From NCBI RefSeq assembly GCF_019219025.1, contig NZ_JAHUWN010000026.1, positions 1 to 64,000 of the forward strand: DNA of 64,000 bases, read 5' to 3'. Both the position numbers and the translations under genes were made by a program. Source of the stretch: Bacillus sp. sid0103 (GTDB lineage Bacteria > Bacillota > Bacilli > Bacillales_B > DSM-18226). The notes under the pieces were generated by a model that ran no database searches, was not told where the DNA came from, and saw only the letters and a list, made by a program, of their open reading frames with translations. Every line of letters starts with the position of its first letter. Positions within the stretch are counted from its first letter, which is position 1. Shown here in pieces: positions 56,302-64,000 of this stretch.

Positions 56302-56691
56302 ATGTATTACTACCCATATCAATATCCAATCTATACTCCATTACCTGCTTACCCGCCTCAGTTCGTGCTTCAGTCGTATCCAAGGAGTTATCCACCCGTA
56401 GATGTAAAAATATTTGAAGACTCAGTCAAATCGTTTCGATTTTTGATGGATCAAGGCCGTATTTTGCTTGATCGTTTAGGGAATATAGAATTCGCTAAAA
56501 AAGTGATGAGTTCAGCCCAACAAGGAAAAAAAGCCGATGTAGATCAGTTAATCAAGACGATTGGATTAAAAGTACCTGTGGTCACAAATTTTACGCCTTC
56601 AGGAGTCAACTTTGAGCTTATCTCCCAAACCAACCCTCAACATCCAGAAGGCTGCTGTACCTTAAAAGTAGCCATGAAATGGGGAAATTGA
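56302..56691 (+). CDS. Tyr/Pro-rich small protein, probable spore protein
   Basis: A 129-residue protein. Residues 1-33 are rich in Tyr, Pro and Gln (MYYYPYQYPIYTPLP). Residues ~36-129 form a folded domain with FEDSVKSFRFLMDQGRILLD, an amphipathic helix AKKVMSSAQQGKKADVDQLI, and a beta part ending CCTLKVAMKWGN. I do not recognise the family. GGAAGGAGAG precedes the ATG at 56302; the frame runs back to 56209 without a site. The sigma-K-like promoter and the N-terminal composition, shared with the gene at 12936, suggest a late sporulation product. Confidence 0.65.
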   Translation: MYYYPYQYPIYTPLPAYPPQFVLQSYPRSYPPVDVKIFEDSVKSFRFLMDQGRILLDRLGNIEFAKKVMSSAQQGKKADVDQLIKTIGLKVPVVTNFTPSGVNFELISQTNPQHPEGCCTLKVAMKWGN

Positions 56692-56745
56692 TGTTAGATC
56701 GAGACCACCTAACAATCCCCCGAATAAACGAAAGTGGTACTCTAA

Positions 56746-57039
56746 TCAAACGGGGATACCACTCCTCTTTTCATTTCTAGATAAAAGATATACATCCATC
56801 TGTTCAGCAGAAATTGGTTTGCTAAATAAATACCCCTGACCAATTTTACATTCATTTTCCTTTAAAAAATGAAGTTGTTCATCTGTTTCGATTCCCTCTG
56901 CAATAACAGCAAAGTTTAAATTCAAACCCATATCAATAATCGTTTTCACCATGATCCCCTGATTCGAATGGTAGATGATATCATCGACAAATGATTTATC
57001 AATCTTAATCTTATCAATAGGAAGATGCTTTAAATAAAT
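56746..57039 (-). pseudogene. C-terminal remnant of an EAL-domain protein
   Basis: About 97 codons read IYLKHLPIDKIKIDKSFV, then GIMVKTIIDMG, FAVIAEGIETDEQL and CKIGQGYLFSKPIS: the last third of an EAL (cyclic di-GMP phosphodiesterase) domain. A TAG lies directly upstream in frame at 57040-57042, and the EAL motif itself and the N-terminal half are missing. No start codon with a site lies before the conserved part. From 57043 to 57272 there is nothing recognisable. Confidence 0.85.
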
Positions 57040-57272
57040 CTACTAGTTCGGTAAGGACGATCAAACTAGAGATGAGCATCCATTTATATACATAGGTTGT
57101 TATATGGGTCCTCAATTTGATTTCTCTCTTTTTCTATGTCATTTTTTCTTTGCTATTATACTAAGAAAAAAGTATTATCTTTAAAATATCAAAAAAAGAT
57201 TTACTTAACAATCTAGTGTTTACGACTTCGAAAGCGATTCCAGTAATTATTTTACAGTAACCGACTGGCAAT

Positions 57273-57307
57273 AAAAAAGACGATTCTGCTTTGGAATCGT
57301 CTTTTCT
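57273..57307 (-). terminator. Terminator of the SemiSWEET gene
   Basis: On the minus strand AAAAGACGATTCC pairs with GAATCGTCTTTTTT around AAAGCA, and the T-rich tail follows. Confidence 0.85.
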
Positions 57308-57579
57308 CATTTTTGATTAACTTTTGTACTATATTTTATCGTTAAAGCTAATATCGTTACCGCTAAGATAAAGGTTATCGAGTTTGCAATAATTATAGGT
57401 ATATCTTTCACAAAAAACCCATACACCAGCCATAACAAAACTCCACTTGTGAACATGCTGTACATGCCTAAGGAAATTCCATCCGTGTTTTTATCTTTGA
57501 TGGTTTTAATCGCCTGTGGAAGAAAAGAAACGGTTGTTAGAATAGCAGCTATATATCCGATAACAGATATGAAATCCAT
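57307..57579 (-). CDS. SemiSWEET sugar transporter
   Basis: A 90-residue protein with three membrane segments. FLPQAIKTIKDKNTDGIS near 20-37 has the PQ loop of SemiSWEETs; the conserved Trp and Asn are in LLWLVYGF (near 48) and IIANSITF (near 64). It should dimerise to form a sugar-transporting pore. GAGAGGTG precedes the ATG. It lies near, but is separated by its own flanks from, the sugar oxidoreductase cluster upstream. Confidence 0.88.
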   Translation of the reverse strand: MDFISVIGYIAAILTTVSFLPQAIKTIKDKNTDGISLGMYSMFTSGVLLWLVYGFFVKDIPIIIANSITFILAVTILALTIKYSTKVNQK

Positions 57580-57621
57580 TATATTTCACCTCTCATTCTA
57601 AAACCAAAGCCATTTTTGAAG

Positions 57622-57645
57622 CAAAAAAAGGGCAAGCAGCCCTTT
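57622..57645 (-). terminator. Terminator at the end of the sugar cluster
   Basis: On the minus strand AAAGGGC, TGCTT, GCCCTTT form a stem-loop followed by more T residues. It follows the glycosidase remnant and serves the gene ending at 57775. Confidence 0.85.
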
Positions 57646-57649
57646 ATGT

Positions 57650-57770
57650 TTACAATAGCATATAAACCCCTGTTTCATACGGTTTTAAGGTGAAATTTTT
57701 CTGTAATGTCTTTGAAGCAACGTCAATTTTGAAGGATGAGTTCAGAAGTAGCCTTAGATATACTTCCCAG
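57650..57770 (-). pseudogene. C-terminal remnant, probably of a glycoside hydrolase
   Basis: On the minus strand a short frame reads LRLLLNSSFKIDVASKTLQ, then FTLKPYETGVYML and stops at 57650-57652. The LKPYETGVY ending resembles the last strand of the C-terminal sheet domain of GH13-type enzymes, by recall. There is no start or ribosome binding site, and the reading begins at the very end of the isomerase gene. Likely what is left of a gene that once followed it. Confidence 0.45.
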
Positions 57771-57774
57771 AACC

Positions 57775-58743
57775 CTACACCCACCACATTTGCGAGACGG
57801 ATTCCTCAATTAAAACCGATTTCAAGTTGGTTACCGCTCGTTTGAATCCCTCATCAATTGACATAATTGGATCCTCATGTTCGATGCTGACCACATAATC
57901 ATAGCCATAGGTTCGTAATACACTCATCATATCAGACCACTCTTTTAGGCTATGCCCGCAACCGACAGACCGGAAAGACCAAGCCCTCGTTTTCACTTCC
58001 CCGTAAGGCTGCATATCCGTTAATCCATACATATTCACATTTTCCTGATCAATGTAAGTGTCTTTCGCATGAAAATGATGAATGGCATTTTCTTTGGCGA
58101 GAATTTTGATTGCCGCAACAGGGTCAATGCCTTGCCACCATAAATGGCTTGGGTCTAAATTAGCACCAATCGCATCACACGTTTCCTCGCGCAGTTTTAA
58201 AAGTGTATAGGGAGTGTGTACTAAAAAACCACCGTGGAGTTCGAGCCCGATCTTCACATTATGATCCTTAGCAAATTGACCTACTTCTTTCCAATACGGA
58301 ATCAATTTTTCTTCCCATTGCCACTTTAAGACATCGCCATATTCATTCGGCCAAGGGGTAACCGGCCAGTTCGGATATTTAGCTCCTTCGTGATCCCCCG
58401 CTGTACCTGAAAAACAATTTACAACCGGCACTTTGAGTAGAGATGCAAGTTGAATTGTTTTTAAGAGTGTTTCATGAGAGTTTTTCGCAAATTCCTTCTC
58501 TGGTGAAATCGGGTTTCCATGGCAGCTGAAGGCGCTGATGATTAGTCCGCGTTCCTCTACTTTTTGGATATACTGTTGGCGTGCTTCACCACTTTCTAAT
58601 AACGTGTCTAAGTCACAGTGGTGGTTACCAGGGTAACAGCCGGTTCCAATTTCCACTGCATGGAGTCCTGCTTCCTTTACTGTATCCAGCATTTCTTCGA
58701 ATGTTTTTTCCGCAAATAAGACAGTAAATACACCTAATTTCAT
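57775..58743 (-). CDS. Sugar phosphate isomerase/epimerase-like TIM barrel
   Basis: A 322-residue AP-endonuclease-2-type barrel. AVEIGTGCYPGNHHCDL near 30-46, IGLELHGGFLVHTP near 165-178 (metal Glu and His), NLDPSHLWWQGIDP near 195-208 (Asp, His), HFHAKD near 224-229 and SIEHEDP near 295 give the metal site of IolE-like and keto-sugar enzymes. Its start overlaps the next gene upstream as ATGA. In this setting it may act on a 3-keto sugar made by the neighbouring oxidoreductases. The tail ends SQMWWV. Confidence 0.85.
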   Translation of the reverse strand: MKLGVFTVLFAEKTFEEMLDTVKEAGLHAVEIGTGCYPGNHHCDLDTLLESGEARQQYIQKVEERGLIISAFSCHGNPISPEKEFAKNSHETLLKTIQLASLLKVPVVNCFSGTAGDHEGAKYPNWPVTPWPNEYGDVLKWQWEEKLIPYWKEVGQFAKDHNVKIGLELHGGFLVHTPYTLLKLREETCDAIGANLDPSHLWWQGIDPVAAIKILAKENAIHHFHAKDTYIDQENVNMYGLTDMQPYGEVKTRAWSFRSVGCGHSLKEWSDMMSVLRTYGYDYVVSIEHEDPIMSIDEGFKRAVTNLKSVLIEESVSQMWWV

Positions 58744-59759
58744 ATTTGAGTTCCCCCACTCTTATATATTTGATCGATAATTTGAGAAACTTGAAGTGCC
58801 TCTTCAGGCTTAACGATCAATTCACTTGTTCCAAGACAGGTTTCAATAAAATTTCGCGCCTGAAGCAGGCCTGGATCAACTTCAGCTTGAATCCAGGCTG
58901 CCTCACTGTTAAACAGAATGCCATTTTTTGTTGTATAGAGTTCTAAAGGAAATACACTTAAACCACCATCTACTCCTGAAATGCTCAGGTGCTCGTTGTC
59001 GTCTTTTATATTGGCCGCCCATGAGGTTTCGAATAGCATAGACGCTCCATTTTCAAATTTCATGTAAGCTGTCACATGATCATCCACATTAAAAGTTTCA
59101 TGATCAAATGATCCCCATTGGTTCACTTGGTTGGGCATTTTACTTAGCGTGTTATAAGTGGTGCCTGACACCGCAATATGGTTTGGATTTCCTATCAGCC
59201 AAAGAGCTAAATCGAGAAGGTGACAACCATAATCAATCAGGCTGCCGCCGCCTTGGAGGTCTTTATTGGTAAAAACGCCCCAGCCCGGTACCTTTCGGCG
59301 TCTTAAGGCCTTGACCCTCACAACAAGCGGAGTGCCTACCTCTTGCATTACCTTCTTAGCCGCCTGCGATTCCTTCATGAAACGATAATGATAGGCAATA
59401 GCCAACACTTTATCTGCTTTTTTAGACGATGCAATCATCTTCTCGCATTCTTCTGCGCTGAGAGCCATCGGTTTCTCACATAGAACATGAACTCCTGCTT
59501 CGAATGCGGCAAGCGTAATCTCCGCATGAAATTTATTGGGTGTACAAATGCAAACAGCATCCACTTCTGAAAAGAGGTCTCGATAGTCCTCAAATACGTG
59601 AGGGATGTTATATTTTTCGGCAATTTCCTTCGCTCGTTCGATATTGACATCACTTACAGCTGTTAATTCACAAACTGCATTTAATTGAAGAAAAGCAGGG
59701 ATATGACGGCCTTGTGCAATACCGCCAACCCCTATGATTCCAATTCGAAGTTTTGTCAT
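58740..59759 (-). CDS. Gfo/Idh/MocA family oxidoreductase (second of the pair)
   Basis: A 339-residue NAD(P)-dependent sugar oxidoreductase: GIIGVGGIAQGRHIPAF (7-23) is the Rossmann loop, VLCEKPMAL (near 91-99) the EKP motif with the catalytic Lys, and GGGSLIDYGCHLLDLALWLIG (in part, near 168-186) the active-site His/Asp stretch. About 30-35 percent like its neighbour by eye. Overlaps both neighbours by ATGA junctions, so expression is coupled. Confidence 0.9.
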   Translation of the reverse strand: MTKLRIGIIGVGGIAQGRHIPAFLQLNAVCELTAVSDVNIERAKEIAEKYNIPHVFEDYRDLFSEVDAVCICTPNKFHAEITLAAFEAGVHVLCEKPMALSAEECEKMIASSKKADKVLAIAYHYRFMKESQAAKKVMQEVGTPLVVRVKALRRRKVPGWGVFTNKDLQGGGSLIDYGCHLLDLALWLIGNPNHIAVSGTTYNTLSKMPNQVNQWGSFDHETFNVDDHVTAYMKFENGASMLFETSWAANIKDDNEHLSISGVDGGLSVFPLELYTTKNGILFNSEAAWIQAEVDPGLLQARNFIETCLGTSELIVKPEEALQVSQIIDQIYKSGGTQI

Positions 59760-60790
59760 AGCTCATTCACTTTGACAATTTTTTTAGTTTCATTTGATTC
59801 TAGTGCCGCTAATATAACCTCTAGTGACTTCATACCTTCCTCACCAGGTACCGGCGGTTCTTGATCCTGAAGAACGGAATCAACAAACTTCTCGATGACA
59901 TGTGTATTATTTTGACCGCCTTCATCATTGGACTGGATTTTTCCCAGCTCATAATTCACGACTTCACCGTTCGCATATTGTACAACTAGTGAATAGGTTG
60001 GGTTATCCTCTAAACGGAGGATCGCTTTTTCTCCATAAATAATCGTGGAATTATCTTCCTTGCCTTTATAGGACCAACTGGCAGCAAGGGTTCCAATCAT
60101 GCCGCTTTCAGTTTTTAACACACAAACTGCGTTATCATCAACATCAGCAAACTCCTTAGAACTAGTTTCTACAAAGGCACCCACTTCGACAATTTCCTCC
60201 CCTAACACATAGCGAAGTAAATCTGTCTTGTGAACCCCTAGGTCCCCCATAGCACCAACAAATGCTTTTTCTTTTTGGAAAAACCAACTATCTTTTCCAT
60301 CTACACTCCATCCCTCGGGACCGCCATGTCCGAAGGCTGTGCGGAAACTATAAATCTTACCGATTTCTCCGCTTGCAATCAACTGACGGGCTCTTTGATG
60401 GGAAGGGACAAAACGCTGATTATGGGCAATCATTAACTTTTTACCGCTCTCTTTTGCTGCAGCAATCATCGCTTCTGCTTCCTGTTTAGAAGTAGCCATC
60501 GGTTTTTCACAAAGAACATGCAAGTTTGCATTTAACGCAGCAATTGAGATTGGGGCATGAAGATAATTCGGTGTACAAACACTGACTGCATCAACCGTGC
60601 CGCTGCTTATTAACTCATCAAAACTGGTGTAAGCAGCGAGTTCATATTTCTCAGCAATTTCTTTAACCCGTTCTTCATCAATATCACAAACAGCCACTAT
60701 TTCGACATTTCTATTGGCTTGATATTCAGGTATATGTCGATGCTGAGCTATACTGCCGCAGCCGATTATGCCAACTCTTAACTTTTCCAT
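59756..60790 (-). CDS. Gfo/Idh/MocA family oxidoreductase (first of the pair)
   Basis: A 344-residue sugar oxidoreductase: VGIIGCGSIAQHRHIPEY (5-22), LCEKPMATS (near 92-100) with the EKP lysine, and GAMGDLGVHKTDLLRYVLG (near 174-192) with the conserved Asp/His. ATG at 60790 follows AAAGGGGG; the frame extends to 60871 within thuA-like sequence. It overlaps the ThuA-like stop. Two such enzymes together often oxidise and later reduce one sugar. Confidence 0.9.
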   Translation of the reverse strand: MEKLRVGIIGCGSIAQHRHIPEYQANRNVEIVAVCDIDEERVKEIAEKYELAAYTSFDELISSGTVDAVSVCTPNYLHAPISIAALNANLHVLCEKPMATSKQEAEAMIAAAKESGKKLMIAHNQRFVPSHQRARQLIASGEIGKIYSFRTAFGHGGPEGWSVDGKDSWFFQKEKAFVGAMGDLGVHKTDLLRYVLGEEIVEVGAFVETSSKEFADVDDNAVCVLKTESGMIGTLAASWSYKGKEDNSTIIYGEKAILRLEDNPTYSLVVQYANGEVVNYELGKIQSNDEGGQNNTHVIEKFVDSVLQDQEPPVPGEEGMKSLEVILAALESNETKKIVKVNEL

Positions 60791-61518
60791 TATTGATGTC
60801 CCCCTTTGATTTGTTCTAGTGGTTTCGCATTCCCATAGACTGGACGTTCCCGTTTGACAGGTGCTGCCCATTTGACAGCATTGATAATGACACGTTGAAT
60901 CTGTTCGTTATGATAGGTCGGGTACGTTTCATGACCAGGTCTGAAGTAAAATACTTTTCCATTTCCACGCTTGAAGGTACAGCCGCTTCGGAATACTTCG
61001 CCGCCTTCAAACCAGCTCGTAAAGATAAGCTCATCCGGCTGTGGGATATCAAAGTGCTCGCCATACATTTCTTCTTTCGTTAATTCAATATATTCAGAGA
61101 TCCCTTCTGTTATGGGATGACTCGGGCTAACCACCCAAAGACGTTCTTTTTCATCGGCTTCCCGCCACTTTAAATCACAGCTGGTACCCATTAAGGTTTT
61201 AAAGATTTTTGAAAAATGACCGGAGTGAAGAACAATTAACCCCATTCCATCGAGAACACGCTGTTGGACTTTTTGAACAATCTCATCTTTTACTTCACCA
61301 TGTGCAAGGTGTCCCCACCAAACTAGGACATCGGTAGCAGCGAGTACTTCATCTGTTAAGCCATGCTCCGGCTCATCAAGAGTTGCTGTTCCTGTTTCGA
61401 AGCCTTCAGCTTGAAGAAATTCAGCGATCGTACCATGGATGCCGTTCGGATAAATATCCCTGACAACCGGATTTTTTTGCTCATGACGGTTTTCGTTCCA
61501 TATAGTAACTTTCAACAT
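60790..61518 (-). CDS. ThuA-like domain protein
   Basis: A 242-residue protein of the class I glutamine amidotransferase-like fold, ThuA family. [42 protein letters not shown] and [16 protein letters not shown] are typical; the end has [18 protein letters not shown] (in part). There is no catalytic Cys at a nucleophile elbow. ThuA and the oxidoreductase ThuB act in trehalose and disaccharide use in rhizobia through 3-keto forms. AAAGGAG lies nine bases before the ATG. First gene of the four-gene coupled set. Confidence 0.88.
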   Translation of the reverse strand: MLKVTIWNENRHEQKNPVVRDIYPNGIHGTIAEFLQAEGFETGTATLDEPEHGLTDEVLAATDVLVWWGHLAHGEVKDEIVQKVQQRVLDGMGLIVLHSGHFSKIFKTLMGTSCDLKWREADEKERLWVVSPSHPITEGISEYIELTKEEMYGEHFDIPQPDELIFTSWFEGGEVFRSGCTFKRGNGKVFYFRPGHETYPTYHNEQIQRVIINAVKWAAPVKRERPVYGNAKPLEQIKGGHQ

Positions 61519-61532
61519 AACAATCTACTCCT

Positions 61533-61548
61533 TTGATAACGATTACTT
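61533..61548. promoter_or_regulatory. Catabolite-response-element-like site
   Basis: TTGATAACGATTACTT matches WTGNNARCGNWWWCAW except at one fixed position. It lies 15 bp before the ThuA-like start, inside the leader, where CcpA would block transcription. A LacI-type operator for a local regulator is the alternative. Confidence 0.35.
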
Positions 61549-61629
61549 TACCTTTATTTTAGAGATTGAGAACATTATTGAAATAGCTTACATTGACAAA
61601 AAAGGTGGAAAATATTAAACAAAAAACTA

Positions 61630-62385
61630 TTAAATCTGCAGCGTCTTCAAATAATTCATACTGATTTCTATGCTTTCGAAGGGAGAGCGGCGGCTCATAT
61701 CCTGCTCAACCACCCACCACTCTACACCGTTTTCTGCTCCTGTTTTTAGCACTGCTTTGATATCAACACCACCAGTTCCAAGCTCCGCAAAAAATTGTTC
61801 TCCATCTGTTGTCATGTCTTTCAGGTGAATGAGCGGTGTTCTATTTTTATAACGATTCATCCAATCCACCGGCTTTTCGCCCGCTTTTGTAAGCCAATAC
61901 ACATCCAGCTCCGCCTTCAAATTGTTCGCGTTTGTTCTTTCAAGAATTCCTTCAAGTACGGTCATGCCATTGGACAGGCGCTCTAGTTCAAAATCATGGT
62001 TATGATAGCAAAGAGTGATACCTTGCCGGCGGCATGTTTCACCTGCTTGATCCAAAAATGAAATAAGAGCTTTATAATCCTCCTTGCTGCGACGGTCTGG
62101 CATTAAGTAAGGGCACACCACATAGCTGCTCCCTACTATTTTCTGGTCTTCAATAACCTGGAAAAGATTGTTTTCCAAATCTTCCAGCGGTATGTGGCTG
62201 GCCGCTGCCTGAAGACCGAACTCATCCAATAACACTCTTACTTCTTTTGCAGTCAATCCTCCATATCCCGCAAACTCAACACCGTCGAACCCAAGCTCAG
62301 CGACTTTTTTTAAAGTGCCCGCAAAATCCTTGGCACTTTCTTCTCGTAATGTATACATTTGTACAGCTATCGGAATTCTTGCCAT
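61630..62385 (-). CDS. Sugar phosphate isomerase/epimerase-like TIM barrel
   Basis: A 251-residue AP-endonuclease-2-type barrel, different from the longer one at 57775. VQMYTLREESAKDFAGTLKKVAELGFDGVEF (in part, 8-38), LCYHNHDFELE near 141-151, AELDVYWLTKAG near 175, PLIHLKDM near 199 and WVVEQD near 232 are the strand-end residues of the family (metal His, Asp, Glu). GAAGAGGTAGG precedes the ATG. It is separated from the ThuA-like gene by 111 bp, so it may have its own transcript. Confidence 0.87.
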   Translation of the reverse strand: MARIPIAVQMYTLREESAKDFAGTLKKVAELGFDGVEFAGYGGLTAKEVRVLLDEFGLQAAASHIPLEDLENNLFQVIEDQKIVGSSYVVCPYLMPDRRSKEDYKALISFLDQAGETCRRQGITLCYHNHDFELERLSNGMTVLEGILERTNANNLKAELDVYWLTKAGEKPVDWMNRYKNRTPLIHLKDMTTDGEQFFAELGTGGVDIKAVLKTGAENGVEWWVVEQDMSRRSPFESIEISMNYLKTLQI

Positions 62386-62515
62386 CCTACCTCTTCACCC
62401 CTAATAACATTTCTTATTTAATTACATGATATATTGTTTATCTAGGAAATAAATATAGATGATATAATTAAAACATCTACAATTTTGCTATTATGTTTTG
62501 GAACAGAGGATGATT

Positions 62516-63292
62516 ATGACAACAAAAATATTTTTTTGCGGCTATTCTTATCACGCAAATGGGTATCATTCCCAATATAAATCCGGTTATCCGGCCTATC
62601 TATTCCGCCTGCAAACTGAAGGTCTCTGCGAAGTTGTGGTAAAGGGCAGAAAAAATGAGCTTAAGAAAGGAGACCTCCTGTTCATTAAACCAGGGGACCA
62701 TTATGAACTGCTGGTAAAGGAAGGCCAAAATAGCGGTGACTATCACTTGGGCTGCGAAGGCGCATGGATCGACGAATGGTGGAGCCGATCCGAAAAGCCA
62801 GCTGTCTCCCGAATCGACCTTGATGAAAAACTGCTTAATTTATGGCGCCATATTATGATTGAAAAGCGCCGGCCATCATCCAGCCAAAACGAAGAGCTCA
62901 CCGGATATTTACTGCAAGCATTATGTATATCTCTGGAAAGAGCCGTCAACGAAACGGTCCCTTCTTCCCATCACCCGTATACGGTTACACGGATGATGCG
63001 CTATATTGAAGAACATGCCACGCGCGCATTCAAAGTGGAGGATGTGGCTGGGCATGCCGGCCTTAGCGTCTCCAGGTCGGTTCATTTATTCAAAAGCAGC
63101 GTCGGGAAAACGATGCTGGAGTATGCGCAGGAAATCCGCATATCTGCGGCAATCGAACGAATGAAATACACGACGATGACGCTTGAGCAGATTGCCGTTG
63201 ATTGTGGATTCGGAACCTACCCATATTTTCACAAAGTATTTAAAAAGAAGTATGGCCAGGCTCCAGGATCTTATAGGCGTCAAGAATACTAG
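62516..63292 (+). CDS. AraC family transcriptional regulator
   Basis: A 258-residue regulator. Residues ~1-90 are a cupin-type sensor (LFRLQTEGLCEVVVKGRKNELKKGDLLFIKPGDHYEL in part). Residues ~158-258 are two helix-turn-helix units: FKVEDVAGHAGLSVSRSVHLFK and MTLEQIAVDCGFGTYPYFHKVFKKKYGQAPGSYR (in part). ATG at 62516 follows AGAGG at six bases; TTG at 62498 is less likely. It diverges from the isomerase gene and is the likely local activator of the sugar cluster. Confidence 0.92.
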   Translation: MTTKIFFCGYSYHANGYHSQYKSGYPAYLFRLQTEGLCEVVVKGRKNELKKGDLLFIKPGDHYELLVKEGQNSGDYHLGCEGAWIDEWWSRSEKPAVSRIDLDEKLLNLWRHIMIEKRRPSSSQNEELTGYLLQALCISLERAVNETVPSSHHPYTVTRMMRYIEEHATRAFKVEDVAGHAGLSVSRSVHLFKSSVGKTMLEYAQEIRISAAIERMKYTTMTLEQIAVDCGFGTYPYFHKVFKKKYGQAPGSYRRQEY

Positions 63293-63370
63293 ATTAAGTG
63301 ATACTCCTAAAACAGCCTATGTAAACAAGTAGTGACTTAAATTCCAAACATTTTTGTAAGCCTTTACCTA

Positions 63371-64000
63371 TTATTCTTTTACTGATCCTGAGGTTAAGCC
63401 CGAAACTATCCTCCGTTGGAATATTAAAACCATAATTACGAGAGGAACACTTACAACTACTGTTGCGGCTGCAATTTCACCCCATGGGATGGTAAATTGC
63501 CCTTGGAACATCGCTATCCCAATCGGTACTGTCTTAAACTTTTCATCTGTATTGATGGTAAGGGCAAAAAAGAACTCGTTCCATGCTGCAATGAAAACAA
63601 GGATAGCGGTTGTAAATATTCCTGGTACTGCAAGCGGCATGATGACCTTCCAAAAAGTTTGCATTAAGGTAGCTCCGTCTATTTTTGCCGCTTCTTCAAG
63701 ATCTAGCGGTATTTTGCGGAAAAAGGTTACTAATATCCAAATAGACAGTGGCAGCGTGAAGGTTGAATAAGGAATAATCAATCCTAAATAGGAATTGGTA
63801 AGTCCAAGGTTCTTTAAAAAGATATAAATAGGTGTAATGGTTGCGATTTGTGGAAACATCGAGACAGATAGTACAATCCCAAGAATAAAAGTTTTTCCTT
63901 TAAATTGAAGCCTCGCAATGGCATAAGCAGCAAATGACGCAACTGTAACCGCATACACAGTTGTAATAGTTGAAACCACCGTACTATTCCATAAATATCT
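63371..64000 (-). CDS. Carbohydrate ABC transporter permease, MalG type (5' end outside)
   Basis: The visible ~209 residues hold about five membrane segments and the EAA loop EEAAKIDGATLMQTFWKVIMP (in part), followed by PLAVPGIFTTAILVFIAAWNEFFFALTI. The frame is open to the window edge (RYLWNSTVVSTITT), and relatives are 270-290 residues, so about 70 residues lie beyond 64000. The transporter operon presumably continues there with a second permease and a binding protein, feeding the sugar cluster. Confidence 0.92.
   Translation of the reverse strand, partial: RYLWNSTVVSTITTVYAVTVASFAAYAIARLQFKGKTFILGIVLSVSMFPQIATITPIYIFLKNLGLTNSYLGLIIPYSTFTLPLSIWILVTFFRKIPLDLEEAAKIDGATLMQTFWKVIMPLAVPGIFTTAILVFIAAWNEFFFALTINTDEKFKTVPIGIAMFQGQFTIPWGEIAAATVVVSVPLVIMVLIFQRRIVSGLTSGSVKE

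Overview
The window looks like chromosome of a low-GC, spore-forming member of the Bacillaceae (Bacillus/Neobacillus type). The signs are strong GGAGG-type ribosome binding sites, frequent TTG and GTG starts, TnrA with TnrA/GlnR-type operators, an ilv-leu operon behind a T-box, RtcB, YitT, TrhA and DUF1836 proteins, two small tyrosine-rich proteins behind sigma-K-like promoters, and a short repeat (50064-50250) of a kind I recall as common in Bacillus. No tRNA, rRNA, CRISPR array or intact transposase was seen. The dominant theme is nitrogen acquisition, supply and salvage.

Layout. 1-12.6 kb: a probable IS end, a 2-hydroxyacid dehydrogenase, a glycerophosphodiesterase broken by one in-frame stop, rtcB, a dynamin-like GTPase with TPR-like repeats, an acyl-CoA dehydrogenase and a polar amino acid ABC transporter. 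12.9-17.6 kb: a coat-like gene, two small genes behind a PerR/Fur-like box, then tnrA, an ammonium transporter, a DUF294 nucleotidyltransferase and a DnaQ-type exonuclease. 17.7-29.2 kb: ilvE-ilvD, a T-box leader whose specifier reads as AUC (Ile), then ilvB-ilvN-ilvC-leuA-leuB-leuC-leuD. 29.2-38.1 kb: accessory genes (GNAT, DUF3892, a beta-helix protein, DUF1836, TrhA, YitT, DUF488, an HTH protein, a P1 peptidase, an M19 dipeptidase, an SRPBCC protein).

38.2-49.8 kb is one same-strand run from xanthine dehydrogenase maturation genes through uricase, HIU hydrolase, OHCU decarboxylase, allantoinase and an M20 hydrolase to complete urease (ureABCEFGD): uric acid to ammonia in one array. Between the pucB-like and OHCU decarboxylase genes lies the last ~38 codons of a xanthine dehydrogenase [2Fe-2S] subunit, which looks like a deletion scar. 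Guanine and adenine deaminase genes diverge from this array (50.4-52.7 kb). 52.7-57.6 kb holds transporters, a rhodanese, a LiaG-like protein, a second coat-like gene, an EAL-domain remnant and a SemiSWEET. 57.6-64 kb is a sugar cluster: two sugar isomerase-like TIM barrels, two Gfo/Idh/MocA oxidoreductases, a ThuA-like protein, an AraC regulator and the end of a sugar ABC permease.

Intergenic repeats are unusually varied: three unrelated arrays with a 20-21 bp period (2.8, 7.3 and 43.0 kb), a 52-bp array (34.4 kb), two inverted copies of a ~160-bp MITE-like element (10.2 and 37.4 kb), and one full plus one internally deleted copy of the GC-rich Bacillus repeat. All identifications come from reading the sequence and from memory of protein families; no database search was run.
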